Positions 10,970 to 21,588 are shown, counted from the stretch's first letter. The stretch: 64,000 nucleotides of DNA from Sweltsa coloradensis (GCA_024449915.1 JAMZAV010001469.1:91143-155142), one strand, 5' to 3'. The notes: generated from the sequence alone by a model not told the origin. Translations and numbers: made by a program.

Positions 10970-13163
10970 GTGTGTACATGTTGGTTTCAATCTGTTTTAA
11001 GACCTTGTACAATAGGTACATTTCTAATAATAAGGATGCTGATTGATGTCGATGGAGCCGTTGTGATGATTTCCACTAGGTAATTAGTGTTTTTTTTAAA
11101 TGCATCAAATTCGTACCCGCCGGGGGCCTACCCGAAATAATTATTTTATTGATAAGGCCTAGAGATTTAATTACCGGTATACCGTATAATAACACAGGCT
11201 CACTCAACATCGTGATAAGTGCCAGGTCCCGGGCTCACGGGTGATGTCACTGTGAAAGGCGGCGCGGCGATTGGCCACTTGTGCAGGCGCTGTGTGGATC
11301 GGTCAGAGTGGAGTTGAGTGTCTAGTCAAAAGCATACAGTCGGGTCTTGTAAAACATGAATCAATCACTCAAATAACTAAAAAGTAAAAACTCATAAATA
11401 AAAACAGTACTTACCACAACTTGAAGTCCTCGAGATGAGTTATTGTCAAGCTTGCTCGCGTGCTGTTTATTACGTGTCCACACGCTCCCACGGTCCACGG
11501 AACACCTCACACTTCAAAGATAACAAACGATAAACAGAATGCCTCAACTGCTGTGAATGTGGCAGCCAGCCAACTCAGAGAACACGTGTCACAGGCGAAG
11601 GCCTAGCAACTGATCTGGCGCTTGCTCGAGTTGCACACGGCCGGCCGGCTGGTTATGCGCGCACAGCGGGTGAAGGGGGGGACGGACAAGTGTAGCGACG
11701 AGTGGTAAGGGGAGGAGATGAAAGGTGATGAGAACAAAAGTTTTAAAGTTATAATATTTTTTCACAGGCAATTGAAACGTGGAACATTAGAAATCAAAAC
11801 TTGATTTTTGAATTTTTTTTTTAGACTTTTATTTTATTTTTAAATTAATTACTTTTTTCGATATTCAACCAAATATCGATATCGAAAAAATCGGCTCATA
11901 TCGATGTCGTATCGAAATATCGATTTCTTTGCCCAGCCCTAATAAATTCCAATTTCTAGAATAAATATGTAGGCTTACGCACATACTAACTCTCCATTCA
12001 GTGTTGTCTAAAATGGAATAATAGGCCTACCTGAATACCTGAAGGTAGATGTTTAGTCTGGTAATATGTGTAACAATATGGTAACAATATGGTAGATCCA
12101 AGACAGCAATCTTTTTTAAATCAAATGATTTGAAAAACCCTAACCTAACCTGTACAAATTTAGACAACATAGTATCTAATTTATTTATGTGTTAATTGGG
12201 GTTGTGCGAGCAATTGAAATTCAAACTCGAACTTAAAAGAAGTTCGAACCAAGCCCGAGTTTCACTAAAAAATTCCGAGTTAAAAATTTAAAAAATAATC
12301 ACATATTTATTTATGAATTTGACATTGATGTCGTGTTAATCAAAGTAAGATTTGGGAAGTAGGTCACTAAGATAAATTCAAATTGGTTTTTGCCATTTCA
12401 TTAAAAGTGCGAGTTTTGCGGGCACAATTTAGACTTAAAAAGATGGATGAGTCTTACAGTCTTGGCTTACCACAAATGTTTGTAACTACTACTTTATAAA
12501 TTGAGGTTATTTATAAACCTTCAGTGCAGTGGTAAGGTGATCTTGTGTGGATAGTGCATATCACTAGAACATCAGTATAGTATTTGAATTTGCATTACTT
12601 ATTATTATTATTATTATTATTTATTTTCAACATGATTGAATTACAGTAATACAAGCACATTGCTGGTGGCAAGAGTAGAGCAAGGCCCCATAACAACATG
12701 TGCCTTACCACCAGTGTATGATCTAAATATAATCTTAACTACTGTCTAAACCTAAAGTAATGCTATTTATACGTAACATGTTACGTACAGATATTAAAGC
12801 TACTGGAGGTGGCATGAAAAAATAAAATAATGCATAAAATAATAAAATAATACCTTATATTTGTAGGAAAGACAAGGAGTTTCAGAGCAGGTACCAGTAC
12901 CACAGAGTAGTCCTTGAGATGTTCATGAAATGAAACATACGTAGTTGAATATGGGAAGTTGTGGTATACGTTAGCGTTAGGTGCATGTAGAGGGGAAACT
13001 ATTGTACACAATGTCAAATAAATGTTGTAACTGTCAAATACAATGTTACAATGTAACATACAATTCTCGAGGAACAAATTAAAGATACCTACTGACTGAA
13101 TAGGTATTAAAAATTACAAGTGGATACAAAACTAGGGATTAAATTTATAATTCGATTTTTCAG
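10970..13163 (+). other. Intron with hAT-like end and low-complexity tracts
   Basis: GC-rich sequence at 11200-11730 contrasts with the AT-rich surroundings. A hAT-like right end sits at about 11939 (see separate entry). (ATT)n occurs at about 12601-12620. No exon recognised. Confidence 0.4.
11700..11940 (-). mobile_element. Right-end fragment of a hAT-like element
   Basis: Read on the minus strand it begins TAGGGCTGGGCAAAGAAATC and continues with several ATCGATAT words. This resembles the ends of the complete element at 22544-25304 (TAGGGCTGCCCAAC, then ATATCGAT words). No matching left end or 8-bp duplication was found nearby, so it is probably truncated. Confidence 0.5.
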
Positions 13164-13239
13164 GATGAACTGGAGCAAGATTTTCTTTACCAGCCTCTTC
13201 TACAGCAAGCTAAATCCTTTATGCGAATGAATCAAGCAG
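13164..13239 (+). CDS. HMG-box gene exon, 25 residues
   Basis: 76 bp, starting in phase 0 after acceptor gatttttcag and ending with one spare base (G) before donor gtatga. The encoded stretch is acidic then amphipathic (starts DELEQDFLYQ). The spare G joins the CT of the 20522 exon to make Ala, so the phases match across an intron that contains the piggyBac element. Confidence 0.8.
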
Positions 13240-13464
13240 GTATGAATTATAGCTACCATTAGAGTGTTTACCTAGTAAACAGTATGCTTAGTATTAATAT
13301 TAATTTCTCAATCAGGCCTATTGTTTGTTGTTTTTTAAGTGTTTAACTAGTAACCAGTGTGCTTATAGTATTAATGCCTATTGTTTGTTAAGTGTTTTTT
13401 AAGTGTTTAACTAGCAAACAGTATGCTTAGTATTAATTATAATTTCTCAATCAGGCCTATTGTT

Positions 13465-13625
13465 TGTTGGCGACAAACGGCGACAAAATCTGAGGTGGCC
13501 AAATCATTTAGAATGTCCGTCCGATCACGAATATGTTATTTTTATTTTGATCCGATAAGTAGTGTAGATGGAAATTACATTATAACAAAGTCCCGTTACC
13601 ATGGCAACGGAAAGTCGCACAGCTT
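13465..13625 (-). repeat. Partial family-B repeat (middle segment)
   Basis: Nearly identical to 18511-18660 (same orientation), for example CGGCGACAAAATCTGAGGT and GATCCGATAAGTAGTGTAGA. It lies directly left of the piggyBac-interrupted copy, so two pieces of family B sit side by side. Confidence 0.75.
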
Positions 13626-13753
13626 TTTTGGCTCATGATAGCGGTCAAACGGAGGCTCGGATCGAGTTGAAATTTTGACCATCCGCAAGTTTCGTTCCCG
13701 ATTGAATGCCATTAGTTTTGTGGCAAAATCGTTCAAAAAGTTATAAAGTTACA

Positions 13754-13757
13754 TTAA
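13754..13757. repeat. TTAA target-site duplication, left
   Basis: TTAA abuts the first base of the element and matches 18476-18479. TTAA is the obligatory piggyBac target. Confidence 0.95.
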
Positions 13758-13773
13758 CCCTTTGGATGCCAAA

Positions 13774-13832
13774 AGCCGATATATCGGCTTTCGCTGTCCG
13801 CGCGAGAAATGCCAAGAGCCGATATATCGGCT
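13774..13832. promoter_or_regulatory. Two 16-bp perfect palindromes near the piggyBac left end
   Basis: AGCCGATATATCGGCT occurs at 13774-13789 and again at 13817-13832, 43 bp apart and close inside the left TIR. Subterminal repeats are usual transposase-binding sites. A promoter role is equally possible because they precede the ORF. Confidence 0.55.
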
Positions 13833-14034
13833 CGGCCCACTTTCGCTGGTCATAGCTCTCCCAAATGACACTTCGCGCGGGCGTGATATACATCGTTGCA
13901 GAGGTTATTTAATTTTGAATTTGGCGGTACATATCGTTAGACTACTATCGAAAGTCGAACTTATTCGTGCGCGATATGCGTGCAGCGCGCGCACGGATAA
14001 AGAACGAACTAACGTTATTATTACTTGGACCAAC

Positions 14035-15930
14035 ATGGCGTCCCGTGATCTGCCAGAGCTCCAAAATATTGACATTTGCAATCTTTTAGACGGAAATCTT
14101 AGTGAGTATTGCGAAAGTGAATTGTTGACGGACGAAGATGATTTTTTTGCACCCATTTCTCACGGTGCAGATACTGAAATCAGCGCGTCATCTTCAAGTG
14201 ACGATGTTCCTCTCGCGCGTCGGGGAAGGCGTAACCGTTCGCCTCCTAGGCCTAGGCCTAGGCCTATTCCCGTGACTGACAGTGACGGCAGTTCGAGTGA
14301 CAACTCGAATAATGATAGGCCTAGTAGTGATAGTAGTCATGGTGGAGGCCAGAGCAATGATTCAGATGATGATTGGGACGAGATTTTAGGCCTAGAAGTT
14401 CCGCCCCTACACCAGTTCCAATTCATGGAACTGACAGGTCCAAAACATGCCCCCCCGCCGGATTCGCCCCCCATTGCCTATTTCCACATGTTTTTTACAG
14501 CCACTCTTTTACAGCTGATCGTCAGGGAGACCAACAGGTATGCCCGTCAGTTTCTTGCCGAACATCATATAAATCTATCTGCCCATGCTAGAGCTAAACA
14601 ATGGAAAGATGTGACCCTGAATGAAGTCAAAGCATTTCTAGCTGTGATTTTCAATATGGGCATCCTTCGCAAACCAACAATAGCTTCTTACTGGTTCACT
14701 TCTTCTTCTCAAACGTGCAATTGGTTTGGCAATATGTTTTCTAGAAACCGCTTTCAAATTCTTCTCAAATTTTTTCACTTGGTTGACAACTCTAATTTAC
14801 CGGGACCAGGTGAAGATGGTTATGACCCCACTGCTAAGTTTACTCCCCTACTTGATCATGCCAACCGTGTCTTTCGCCATCATTATACACCCCATGAACA
14901 ACTTAGCATAGATGAAAGTTTAGTTGGAACTAAAAACCAAACCCAGCTGATGCAATATTTGCCCAACAAACACCATCACCGTTGGGGCATCAAATTTTGG
15001 ATGTTATGCGATTCTGTTGTCAACTACTGCCTGGCATTCTACGTCTACAGGGGGGCAAAGAGCATTGACGATAGGGATGAAATTAAAAAGAATGGGTTAG
15101 GGTACACTGTGGTTATGAAGCTAATGAGAATAAGTAACTATCTGGGGAAAGGTTTTCATATTTTTATGGACAATTTTTTTACAATGGTGCCACTTGCCAA
15201 ACAACTTTACAACTGCCAAACGCTTCTCACCGGTACGATCCGCCGAAATAGAAAATTTTTGCCACTTGCTCTTCGGTCAAAATTTGCTGTGGGTGAAAAA
15301 AAATTCTACCGTCAAGGGCCTGTCCTAGCTGCTGGTTATAGGGAAAAAAAGTCTCAAAAAAATGCTGTTTTACTTTTATCCACATCATCGTCCAATTGTG
15401 ACATTGAACGTACAAAAACCAGACGCGGGCAAGTCAGAATAACAAAAAAGCCAGAAATAATTCAATCTTATAATGATTTCATGGGTGGGATTGACTCATC
15501 TGATATGATGACATATTTTTACCTTGACGAGAGGCGCACAATAAAGTTTTGGAAAAAAGTTTCTTTCAACATTTTTTCTAGAATGATACTAAATGCTTAT
15601 ATTATTTATAAAGAAAATACATTGCCACCTAAAACCCCTCTTTCTCGGCTGCTGTTCACTATTTCTGTAATTGATTCAATTGGCAATGACTGGATATCTT
15701 CTAAGCAACACGCACCAGCCACAGCAATGGGTAGGCCTTATGTGGGTGGTAGAGATATGCCACAAAAAAGAAGCCGTGAGGTTGCTCTGGATTCGCTTCC
15801 CGGTAAAAAAGAAAAAAATTGTGTTGTTTGTAGTAGCGAGCGAAAAAGAAAACGGTCCAGAACTGTGTGTAGGAAATGCCACAAGGGGGTGCATGGTATG
15901 TGTATTGAGAACCATAAATGTGTCATGTAG
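14035..15930 (+). CDS. piggyBac transposase, 631 aa, intact
   Basis: Cut-and-paste transposase that excises and inserts at TTAA. I chose the Met at 14035 because the 91 codons upstream cover the TIR-proximal palindromes and look non-coding; the open frame extends to 13762. Residues 1-115 are acidic and Ser-rich with an Arg-Pro run at 71-77. Residues about 145-525 form the DDE_Tnp_1_7-type core. The catalytic aspartates are D293 in SIDESL, D379 in FMDNFF and D487 in GGIDSSD, matching the DDD triad of the family. The C terminus (596-629) is a Cys/His cross-brace finger with C596, C599, C612, C615, H620, C623, H627 and C629. Length is normal for the family and no frame break is seen. Confidence 0.96.
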   Translation: MASRDLPELQNIDICNLLDGNLSEYCESELLTDEDDFFAPISHGADTEISASSSSDDVPLARRGRRNRSPPRPRPRPIPVTDSDGSSSDNSNNDRPSSDSSHGGGQSNDSDDDWDEILGLEVPPLHQFQFMELTGPKHAPPPDSPPIAYFHMFFTATLLQLIVRETNRYARQFLAEHHINLSAHARAKQWKDVTLNEVKAFLAVIFNMGILRKPTIASYWFTSSSQTCNWFGNMFSRNRFQILLKFFHLVDNSNLPGPGEDGYDPTAKFTPLLDHANRVFRHHYTPHEQLSIDESLVGTKNQTQLMQYLPNKHHHRWGIKFWMLCDSVVNYCLAFYVYRGAKSIDDRDEIKKNGLGYTVVMKLMRISNYLGKGFHIFMDNFFTMVPLAKQLYNCQTLLTGTIRRNRKFLPLALRSKFAVGEKKFYRQGPVLAAGYREKKSQKNAVLLLSTSSSNCDIERTKTRRGQVRITKKPEIIQSYNDFMGGIDSSDMMTYFYLDERRTIKFWKKVSFNIFSRMILNAYIIYKENTLPPKTPLSRLLFTISVIDSIGNDWISSKQHAPATAMGRPYVGGRDMPQKRSREVALDSLPGKKEKNCVVCSSERKRKRSRTVCRKCHKGVHGMCIENHKCVM

Positions 15931-17850
15931 GCTAGAAAACTGTTGGACTTTGTGTGTATTCTCCGTGCTATTTTTTTTTTCAAATTATTGCTTGCTTACA
16001 AAGCTGCTGCTTGTTGCTTTCAATCAAATATGTAGATGCTCTGCTACCAATTTTATGTAGACTATGTTATTGTTTGTGTTAATTTATGGGTGCCGGTAGT
16101 CCTACTAATTGTGAAAACTTTATAGGCCTAGATGCAGAAGCATGTTTCAAGTTTTCTTTATTTTAGGCATAAAATATGTCTAATTGTTGCCCTTGTTCTA
16201 AAATAGTTTGTTGTAGCCTACACCAATGAACACTAAATTATATTATTGTTACCCTATACCAAGGCTTACTTGACAATGTATTGTATTGTATTGTATTGCA
16301 TTGTATTTATTGCCACTTTTTAAATTACAATATAATGATAAGCTATGCATCGTAAGCATGTACCAGTAGCCTAATATTGAATGAGGCAAAATAGTGTAGG
16401 CAACTTTTTGTTTTTTTTAATTTTGCGGGTAGGTCTATGCTGGTAGGCCTGTAGTTTTTTTATTTGCTGTTCAATATAAACTTGAAATCTTTGATGAATA
16501 ACATTGATGCACATTGTAATAGAAAATATCATCTAGAAGTTGCTAAATATTTTTTCCCATTTTTTGTTGAAATTGTTTCAAAGAAAATGGTCCAGAATTG
16601 TGTGCAAGAAATGCTAAGTTGTAAATGTTGTGCCAGGTGTAGGGCCTACAATATGTATTGAGTTTTGAGGACCATAAAGGTGTCATGTAGGCCTAGGCTA
16701 GAAAACTGTGATACTTTGTGTGCATAGTCCACTAGTATTTTCAAATTTGTGCTTGCTTGCGAATTGCTACTTGCTGCTCTCAATCAAATGCAAGTGCAGG
16801 TGCTAATGCTAGTTTATGCATGTGTATTGTGTATATTTATTTATGTGTACCGTTTGTGGAAAATGTTGTAGCTACAGGAGCATGTTTCAATTTTAATTTT
16901 ATGCATAACATTGGTATTTTATTGCCAATTGGTACCGGTACCTATACTTGTTGCATGTGTAGCCCTATTCAAAAATAGTTTGTTGCAATGCAATGTCTAT
17001 AACTATAAGTAACCAGTAATATTGAATGTGGCAAAAGAGTTTGGGCAATGTTTGTTGTTTTAACATTTGTGTAGATATTTAGGTAGGCCAAGGCCTGTAG
17101 TTTTTATTATTAGTTGTTCAATATAAACTTGAAATATATTATGAATAACACTGATGCATATTGTTATAGAAAATATCATCTACTAGAAGTCACTAAATTT
17201 TTTCCTATTTTTGTTAAAATTTTTCCAAAGAAAGCGGTCCAGAACTGTGTGCAGGGAATGCTTGAAATGTTGTGCCAGGTATTGAGATTTGAGGACCATC
17301 ATGTAGACCAAGACTAGAAAACTGTGATACTTTGTATGCATTGCATTGCTTATGAATTGCTGCCTGCTGCTCTCAATCAAATGCATGCAATATGCAGGTG
17401 CTAATTGCTAGTGTTTATGTATGTGTTTATTTATTTATGTATACTGCTTGTGGAAAATGTTGTAGCTACAGGAGCATGTTTCAAGTTCATTCTATTTTAT
17501 GCATAACATTGGTATATTGGTATACTTGTTGCATGTGTAGCCCTTGTCATAAATAGCTTGTTATCAACAATGGACACTAAATTATAGTGTGTTGTACAAC
17601 AATGAACACTTAATTATATGGCTGTAATACCCAAGCTATTTCGACAATGTCTACATGTAACCAACCAGTAATATTGAATGTGGCAAGAATTTAGGCAATG
17701 TTTGTTGTTTTGACATTTCTGCGGGTATTCAGGTAGGTCAAGTCGATCCTGTATTTTTTATTTTTAGCTGTTCAATATAAAATTGAAATCTTTGATGAAT
17801 AACACTGATGCACGTTGTTATCAAAAATATACTTCAAAAATAAAAAATTA
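15840..17850 (+). repeat. Tandem degenerate copies of the transposase 3' end
   Basis: The finger-coding word GGTCCAGAACTGTGTG at 15854 recurs with changes at 16589 and 17236. Each is followed by related 3'-UTR sequence (CTAGAAAACTGTGATACTTT; the first copy differs slightly). Each is preceded, or in the first case followed downstream, by TTCAATATAAA-type sequence, which also recurs near 17772. Spacings are about 735 and 647 bp. The second and third copies are too decayed to encode a finger. Confidence 0.8.
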
Positions 17851-18475
17851 AAAAAATGAATTTTGAAAATTTTGATTTTTGGAAATTTTGATTTTGAAAA
17901 TTTTGATTTTTCGAATTGAAATAGGGCCAAAGAAACAAATTAGGATTTTGTTATAACCATTATTTTTGTTCCTTGATGTGTTCCGTACACGACTCACAAA
18001 TTTCAGCAATTACTTTCAAAACTAAAATTTTGATAATTTTTTAATTTTTTGCAGCATAATTATTATTTTTGCAAATGCATGACTTTATAATTTTGGACGT
18101 ACAATCTAAATTACAAATATTGAGAAATTATTTCATAATTATAAATTATTGGAAAAAATTCAATCTTCAAGATGGTGACATTGAAAAAAATATACAAAAA
18201 TAATTGCTCCTTGTATTGAATGGATATTTTGGGTTTTCTTTTTTTACCATACAAAATTTTCCAAAAATAATATTTTCAAAATTCAAAAAAAAATTGAGAA
18301 TTTTTTTCACCAAAAAATATTGGTCCTTGTTGTGCTTTATGTATAATTCCAAAATTTCAACATTCTATTTTCTAAAATAAACTTTCTTTAACACTTTGAA
18401 TGGAAACACGCATTTTACTTAATATTGACCTGGCATTTTTCACATATCCCTTCCATATGGCTGGCATCAAAAGGG

Positions 18476-18479
18476 TTAA
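18476..18479. repeat. TTAA target-site duplication, right
   Basis: Matches 13754-13757 and directly follows the right TIR end AAAGGG. Confidence 0.95.
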
Positions 18480-19139
18480 AGTTAATCTAAAGTTTTTTTT
18501 AAAAACTAAACGGCGACAAAATCTGAGGTAGCCAAATCATTTAGAATGTCCGTCCGGTCACGAATATGTTAATTTTATTTTGATCCGATAAGTAGTGTAG
18601 ATAGAAATTACATTTTAACAAAAGTAACGTTACCATGGCAACGAAAAGTCGCACAAGAATTCTGGTCACTATGTACTGCCACCTAGAAGAAATCAAGAGT
18701 AAAATGATTTTCCCAAAGAAATGATGTCAAGGTCCTCTAGATGGCGGTGGATTTTATCCATTCTCTCCTATTTTACAAATTTTCAGCTAAATCGATCAAG
18801 ACCTTAAAGACTTATTGGTATGTAACATTATGGGAATGTCGTACTCGGGTCGTGTTGCACGTACCGGTGCTCGCTCAACAACGCGTCCAACTGAGCGTTT
18901 TCCTAGTAATGAACTACCTACATGAAACACAATCAATAACTGAACTGAAATCTCTTATTTTATTTTTCTTTGTAATTTTTTATTTGAAACTTACTAATTA
19001 TATTATTCATTACAGCAGTATTAATAAATATTATTGTAATTATTTTATTTTTATGACTTAATTTAAATTTTTAACCTTAAATGTCCAAAAGTCAAAATTT
19101 GTACTTTTACAACTTCCCACGACTTTGCACAAAATAAAA

Positions 19140-19284
19140 TTTTAAAGAACCGGAACCAGAACCGTAAAGAACCGTTTAGAACCGGTTCTTACGGAACCTT
19201 TATACATTAGGAACCGGAACCGTTATAAAATTTGGAAATGGAACCAGAACCGGAACCGTTATGAATAAAGGTTCCAATCCCTGG
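19140..19284. repeat. GAACCGGAACCGTT-rich decayed element end
   Basis: Clustered GAACC and CGGTTC words, ending GGTTCCAATCCCTGG. On the other strand that end reads CCAGGGATTGG, a hAT-like terminus. The opposite terminus was not found. Confidence 0.4.
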
Positions 19285-19437
19285 TTTGGTTTGTATCCAG
19301 CAGTTCTACTCTGCACTGTTTTGTCAAATTGCTCTTCTGTATCCCACCCCTGAAGAAGATAAGATTCCAATAAGCCACAACATTAACTTACTAGCAGTGA
19401 AGGTCACCTCACCTAGGCCTATACACATAGTAGTTGT

Positions 19438-19624
19438 AATTGAGCGAGCGAAGCGAGCGTCTCCACTTGACTCTTATGGCTCGAATGTCTGTTTTTTTTT
19501 TTCTGTTACTGCTTCGGTACAGGTCGCACCGTTTCTCTGATCGACCTGAAATTTTTCACACATGTACATACCACCTAGGCGGGTTGCTGTATAGTTTTTG
19601 AACAAAATCCGATCGTTGGTTATA
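19438..19624 (-). repeat. Family-B-like 3' end fragment
   Basis: The sequence GAGCGAGCGAAGCGAGCG is the reverse complement of the family-B 3' end. The body differs from B1-B3, so it is a different subfamily or a mosaic. It abuts family-A copy A1 directly. Confidence 0.55.
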
Positions 19625-20180
19625 ACTAGGAAAACGCTAAAGTCCCGCCGCGTTGATGGATGAGCGTTTTATAGTTTTTAGTTTGCGTGGGATATCTCTA
19701 CTTTTGCAAGTGCTTTGTTTTGTTGCCTACGCATTGTAGGTTATTGTTGTCAAGTTTCTATTGTTTCTTGTCAATTGGTATTATTTACCGTAAAAAACTT
19801 ATATTAAAAGCTTTATTTCTATGGATTCTGGCTAACTTTTTCAACTTTTTCTTTCAAAAGTTACTACATCACCATAACCTTAATGTCCATGTATAATATG
19901 AACGTTGTAGCCCCACCCGTTTGGTCAGAATCGGCCCAAATGTCACGAAAAAATCGCACTAAAAATAAAAAAAAATTGTAAAAGTGCGATATTCATGAGC
20001 AATATTTCTTCGATTGTACCCAAAAACGTAGCAAGTCTAAGTTCAGAGATTTCGAAGGTCCTGTCAAATTGTCATCAAGATCGCATATGCGGTTTGCCCG
20101 GTAGAGAGCGAACAAACAGCTAAATTTTTTGGGGGGTCAGTGAAATTGAAGTCTTCGCTTCACTCGCTACGCTCATCCAA
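19625..20180 (+). repeat. Family-A repeat, copy A1
   Basis: Starts ACTAGGAAAACGCTAAAGTC and ends CGCTACGCTCATCCAA. It contains the shared internal module around CCCCACCCGTTTGGTCAG and the module with GATCGCATATGCGGTTTGCC. It is non-coding. The 11 bases at the 3' end are the reverse complement of a word near, but not at, the 5' end. Confidence 0.85.
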
Positions 20181-20398
20181 AGAAGTAATAAAAAAAAATA
20201 AAAATGTTCCGATCATTATGAAATTTTGCAGGGTCAATTAGTACAACATTCTCTCCTATTTTACAAATTTTCAGCTAAATCGGTCAAGACCTAAAAGACT
20301 TATTGGTATGTAACATTATGGGAATGTCGTTCTCGGGTCGTTGTTGCACGTACCGGTGCTCGCTCAACAACGCGACGGGACTTTAGCGTTTTCCTAGT
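20181..20398 (-). repeat. Family-A repeat, copy A7 (5' part)
   Basis: The minus strand starts at 20398 with ACTAGGAAAACGCTAAAGTC. The body matches the leader of mosaic copy B4 (18907-18740), not that of A1. It meets A1 tail to tail. Confidence 0.7.
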
Positions 20399-20521
20399 GT
20401 AGTTGTACATGTAATACACTCTGAACATGAGAAGAGTATAACATTACGCAAATAAAATTAATCAATCAATCAGTTGTACCTATATTAACCAAGTTCTTAA
20501 AATAATTATTTGTTTTTCAAG

Positions 20522-20662
20522 CTGCGCCACTCAAGAAGCTTACTCCTGGCACTCCCACGCCATGGATTATGAGGAAGCGAACGTCCAAGATTCCTCGACC
20601 TCCCAATGCGTTCATGATCTTTGCTAATGAGTACCGTCGCAAACTAGCGTATGACAACCCAA
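20522..20662 (+). CDS. HMG-box gene exon: first half of the HMG box
   Basis: The exon starts after acceptor gtttttcaag. The spare G of the 13164 exon plus CT makes Ala, and one spare A remains before donor gtaagt. A basic linker (MRKRTSKIPR) leads into helix 1 of the box with PRPPNAFMIFANEYRR. The RPPNAF-F form, rather than the RPMNAFMVW of SOX proteins, resembles the MATA_HMG class known from fungal mating-type proteins and some invertebrate proteins. The box is interrupted by an intron after the DNP of helix 1. Confidence 0.92.
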
Positions 20663-20933
20663 GTAAGTAAAAAGTGTCTAGGCCCATAGGCCATGGGAGT
20701 TCCGATTCACAACTTTTGTTTATTGGTGGATGGTGGTCAAGTGGTATAGGAACTCGAAGGAAGTATTCAATAATTCTAATTGCTATATTGAAGTTGTAGT
20801 TCCTGATAGAACAGAACACTGCTGGTAACAGTTGGTAGGCACTAGGCAGTATGCCTAAATCCTAGCTATAAAAATAATTACGTAATAAGAACATTATTGT
20901 AATAAAATAAAAACGATAAATGTTTGTTTCCAG

Positions 20934-21166
20934 GTGAAAGCAACAAGGACATATCTGTGCGACTGGGCATAATGTGGAAGAATCTTCCCCCGGAAGTGAA
21001 GGAGAAGTATTACGCTCAATCCCGGACTGCCGATGAAGAACACAAGCGCAAGTACCCTGGATATTACTACAGCCCGAAGGAAGCACGCATTCGGAAGAAT
21101 CAAAAGCACGACCTAGCAATCGCCCGGCGTGGTCCTAAGGGCATGGATGCTAACTTCCTTGTAAAT
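20934..21166 (+). CDS. HMG-box gene exon: second half of the HMG box
   Basis: Acceptor tttgtttccag, donor gtaagt. The spare A of the previous exon completes a Ser codon, and the exon ends in phase 0. It encodes ESNKDISVRLGIMWKNLP, then helix 3 with EKYYAQSRTADEEHKRKYPG and the tail YYYSPKEARIRK. The box is full length across the two exons and shows the aromatic and basic positions expected for DNA bending. A basic tail follows (about residues 58-72 of this exon). Confidence 0.95.
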
Positions 21167-21354
21167 GTAAGTGTTCATATACATCAAGGAAATTATTAGG
21201 TGGTATAATAATAAACCAAAAATGCGGGCATATGAAAAGATGATCCAAACTGTAACTAATAATGTTCTTTCTTGCCTGTGCCTTCTATTAATTAATAAAT
21301 AAGGTGATATTTATTTTGTTGTACATGTAACATGGTGAAATTTACACATTTCAG

Positions 21355-21588
21355 GTGATGATGCCGGATGACAGTGACTCCTTGCCACCGTACCTAATGA
21401 TACATCCTCAAAGCAGCTCGACCACTACTGATATGCCCAAGAGAATTCTCTCAACAAGCAAGCGGCCAACCTCCATTGAAGAACCAGACTCGGAGTCTAA
21501 CTTCTGTGACCCCGGGAGACTTTGTGACTGTTAAAATCGAAGAAGATAGGAGTGTAAAAGTTTTGGACACAACTTCAACAAACAACAG
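21355..21588 (+). CDS. HMG-box gene exon with an apparent one-base frameshift
   Basis: The exon begins in phase 0 after acceptor acatttcag with VMMPDDSDSLPPYLMIHP. In the assembled sequence the frame closes at TAA 21532-21534. One base out of frame, the sequence continues open as DFVTVKIEEDRSVKVLD, including a second sumoylation-type motif VKIEE, up to donor gtaggc at 21589. The shift is explained by one extra C in the CCCC run at 21510-21513. With that correction the spare AG joins the 34723 exon in phase. The cause is either an assembly error or allele, or a true C-terminal truncation. Confidence 0.75.

Larger units (their letters stand above)
13758..18475 (+). mobile_element. Complete piggyBac DNA transposon, 4718 bp
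   Basis: It begins CCCTTTGGATGCCA and ends TGGCATCAAAAGGG, inverted ends with one mismatch in 14. TTAA lies on both sides. It encodes an intact piggyBac transposase near its left end. The right half is non-coding: first a roughly 0.7-kb tandem array derived from the transposase 3' end, then AT-rich sequence. Removing the element and one TTAA restores a sequence matching family-B copies B1-B3 (their TTAA is at 43189, 43876 and 44910). The transposase ORF has no stops, so the insertion is probably young. Confidence 0.97.
13626..18907 (-). repeat. Family-B repeat copy (B4) interrupted by piggyBac
   Basis: On the minus strand the copy begins at 18907 with ACTAGGAAAACGCTCAGTTG and can be followed to 18476. 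It is split by the piggyBac element and resumes at 13757 down to about 13626. Its first 0.17 kb (18907-18740) is not the family-B leader. It matches the leader at 20398-20230 instead, so the copy is a mosaic. Confidence 0.75.

Noticed and set aside
13762..14034. Upstream extension of the transposase frame
   Set aside because: It begins four bases inside the TIR and covers the palindromes. The Met at 14035 has an acidic N-terminal region typical of the family.
16464..17317. Small ORFs with weak Cys patterns (65, 73 and 67 aa)
   Set aside because: They are decayed tandem copies of the piggyBac 3' end, not independent genes.
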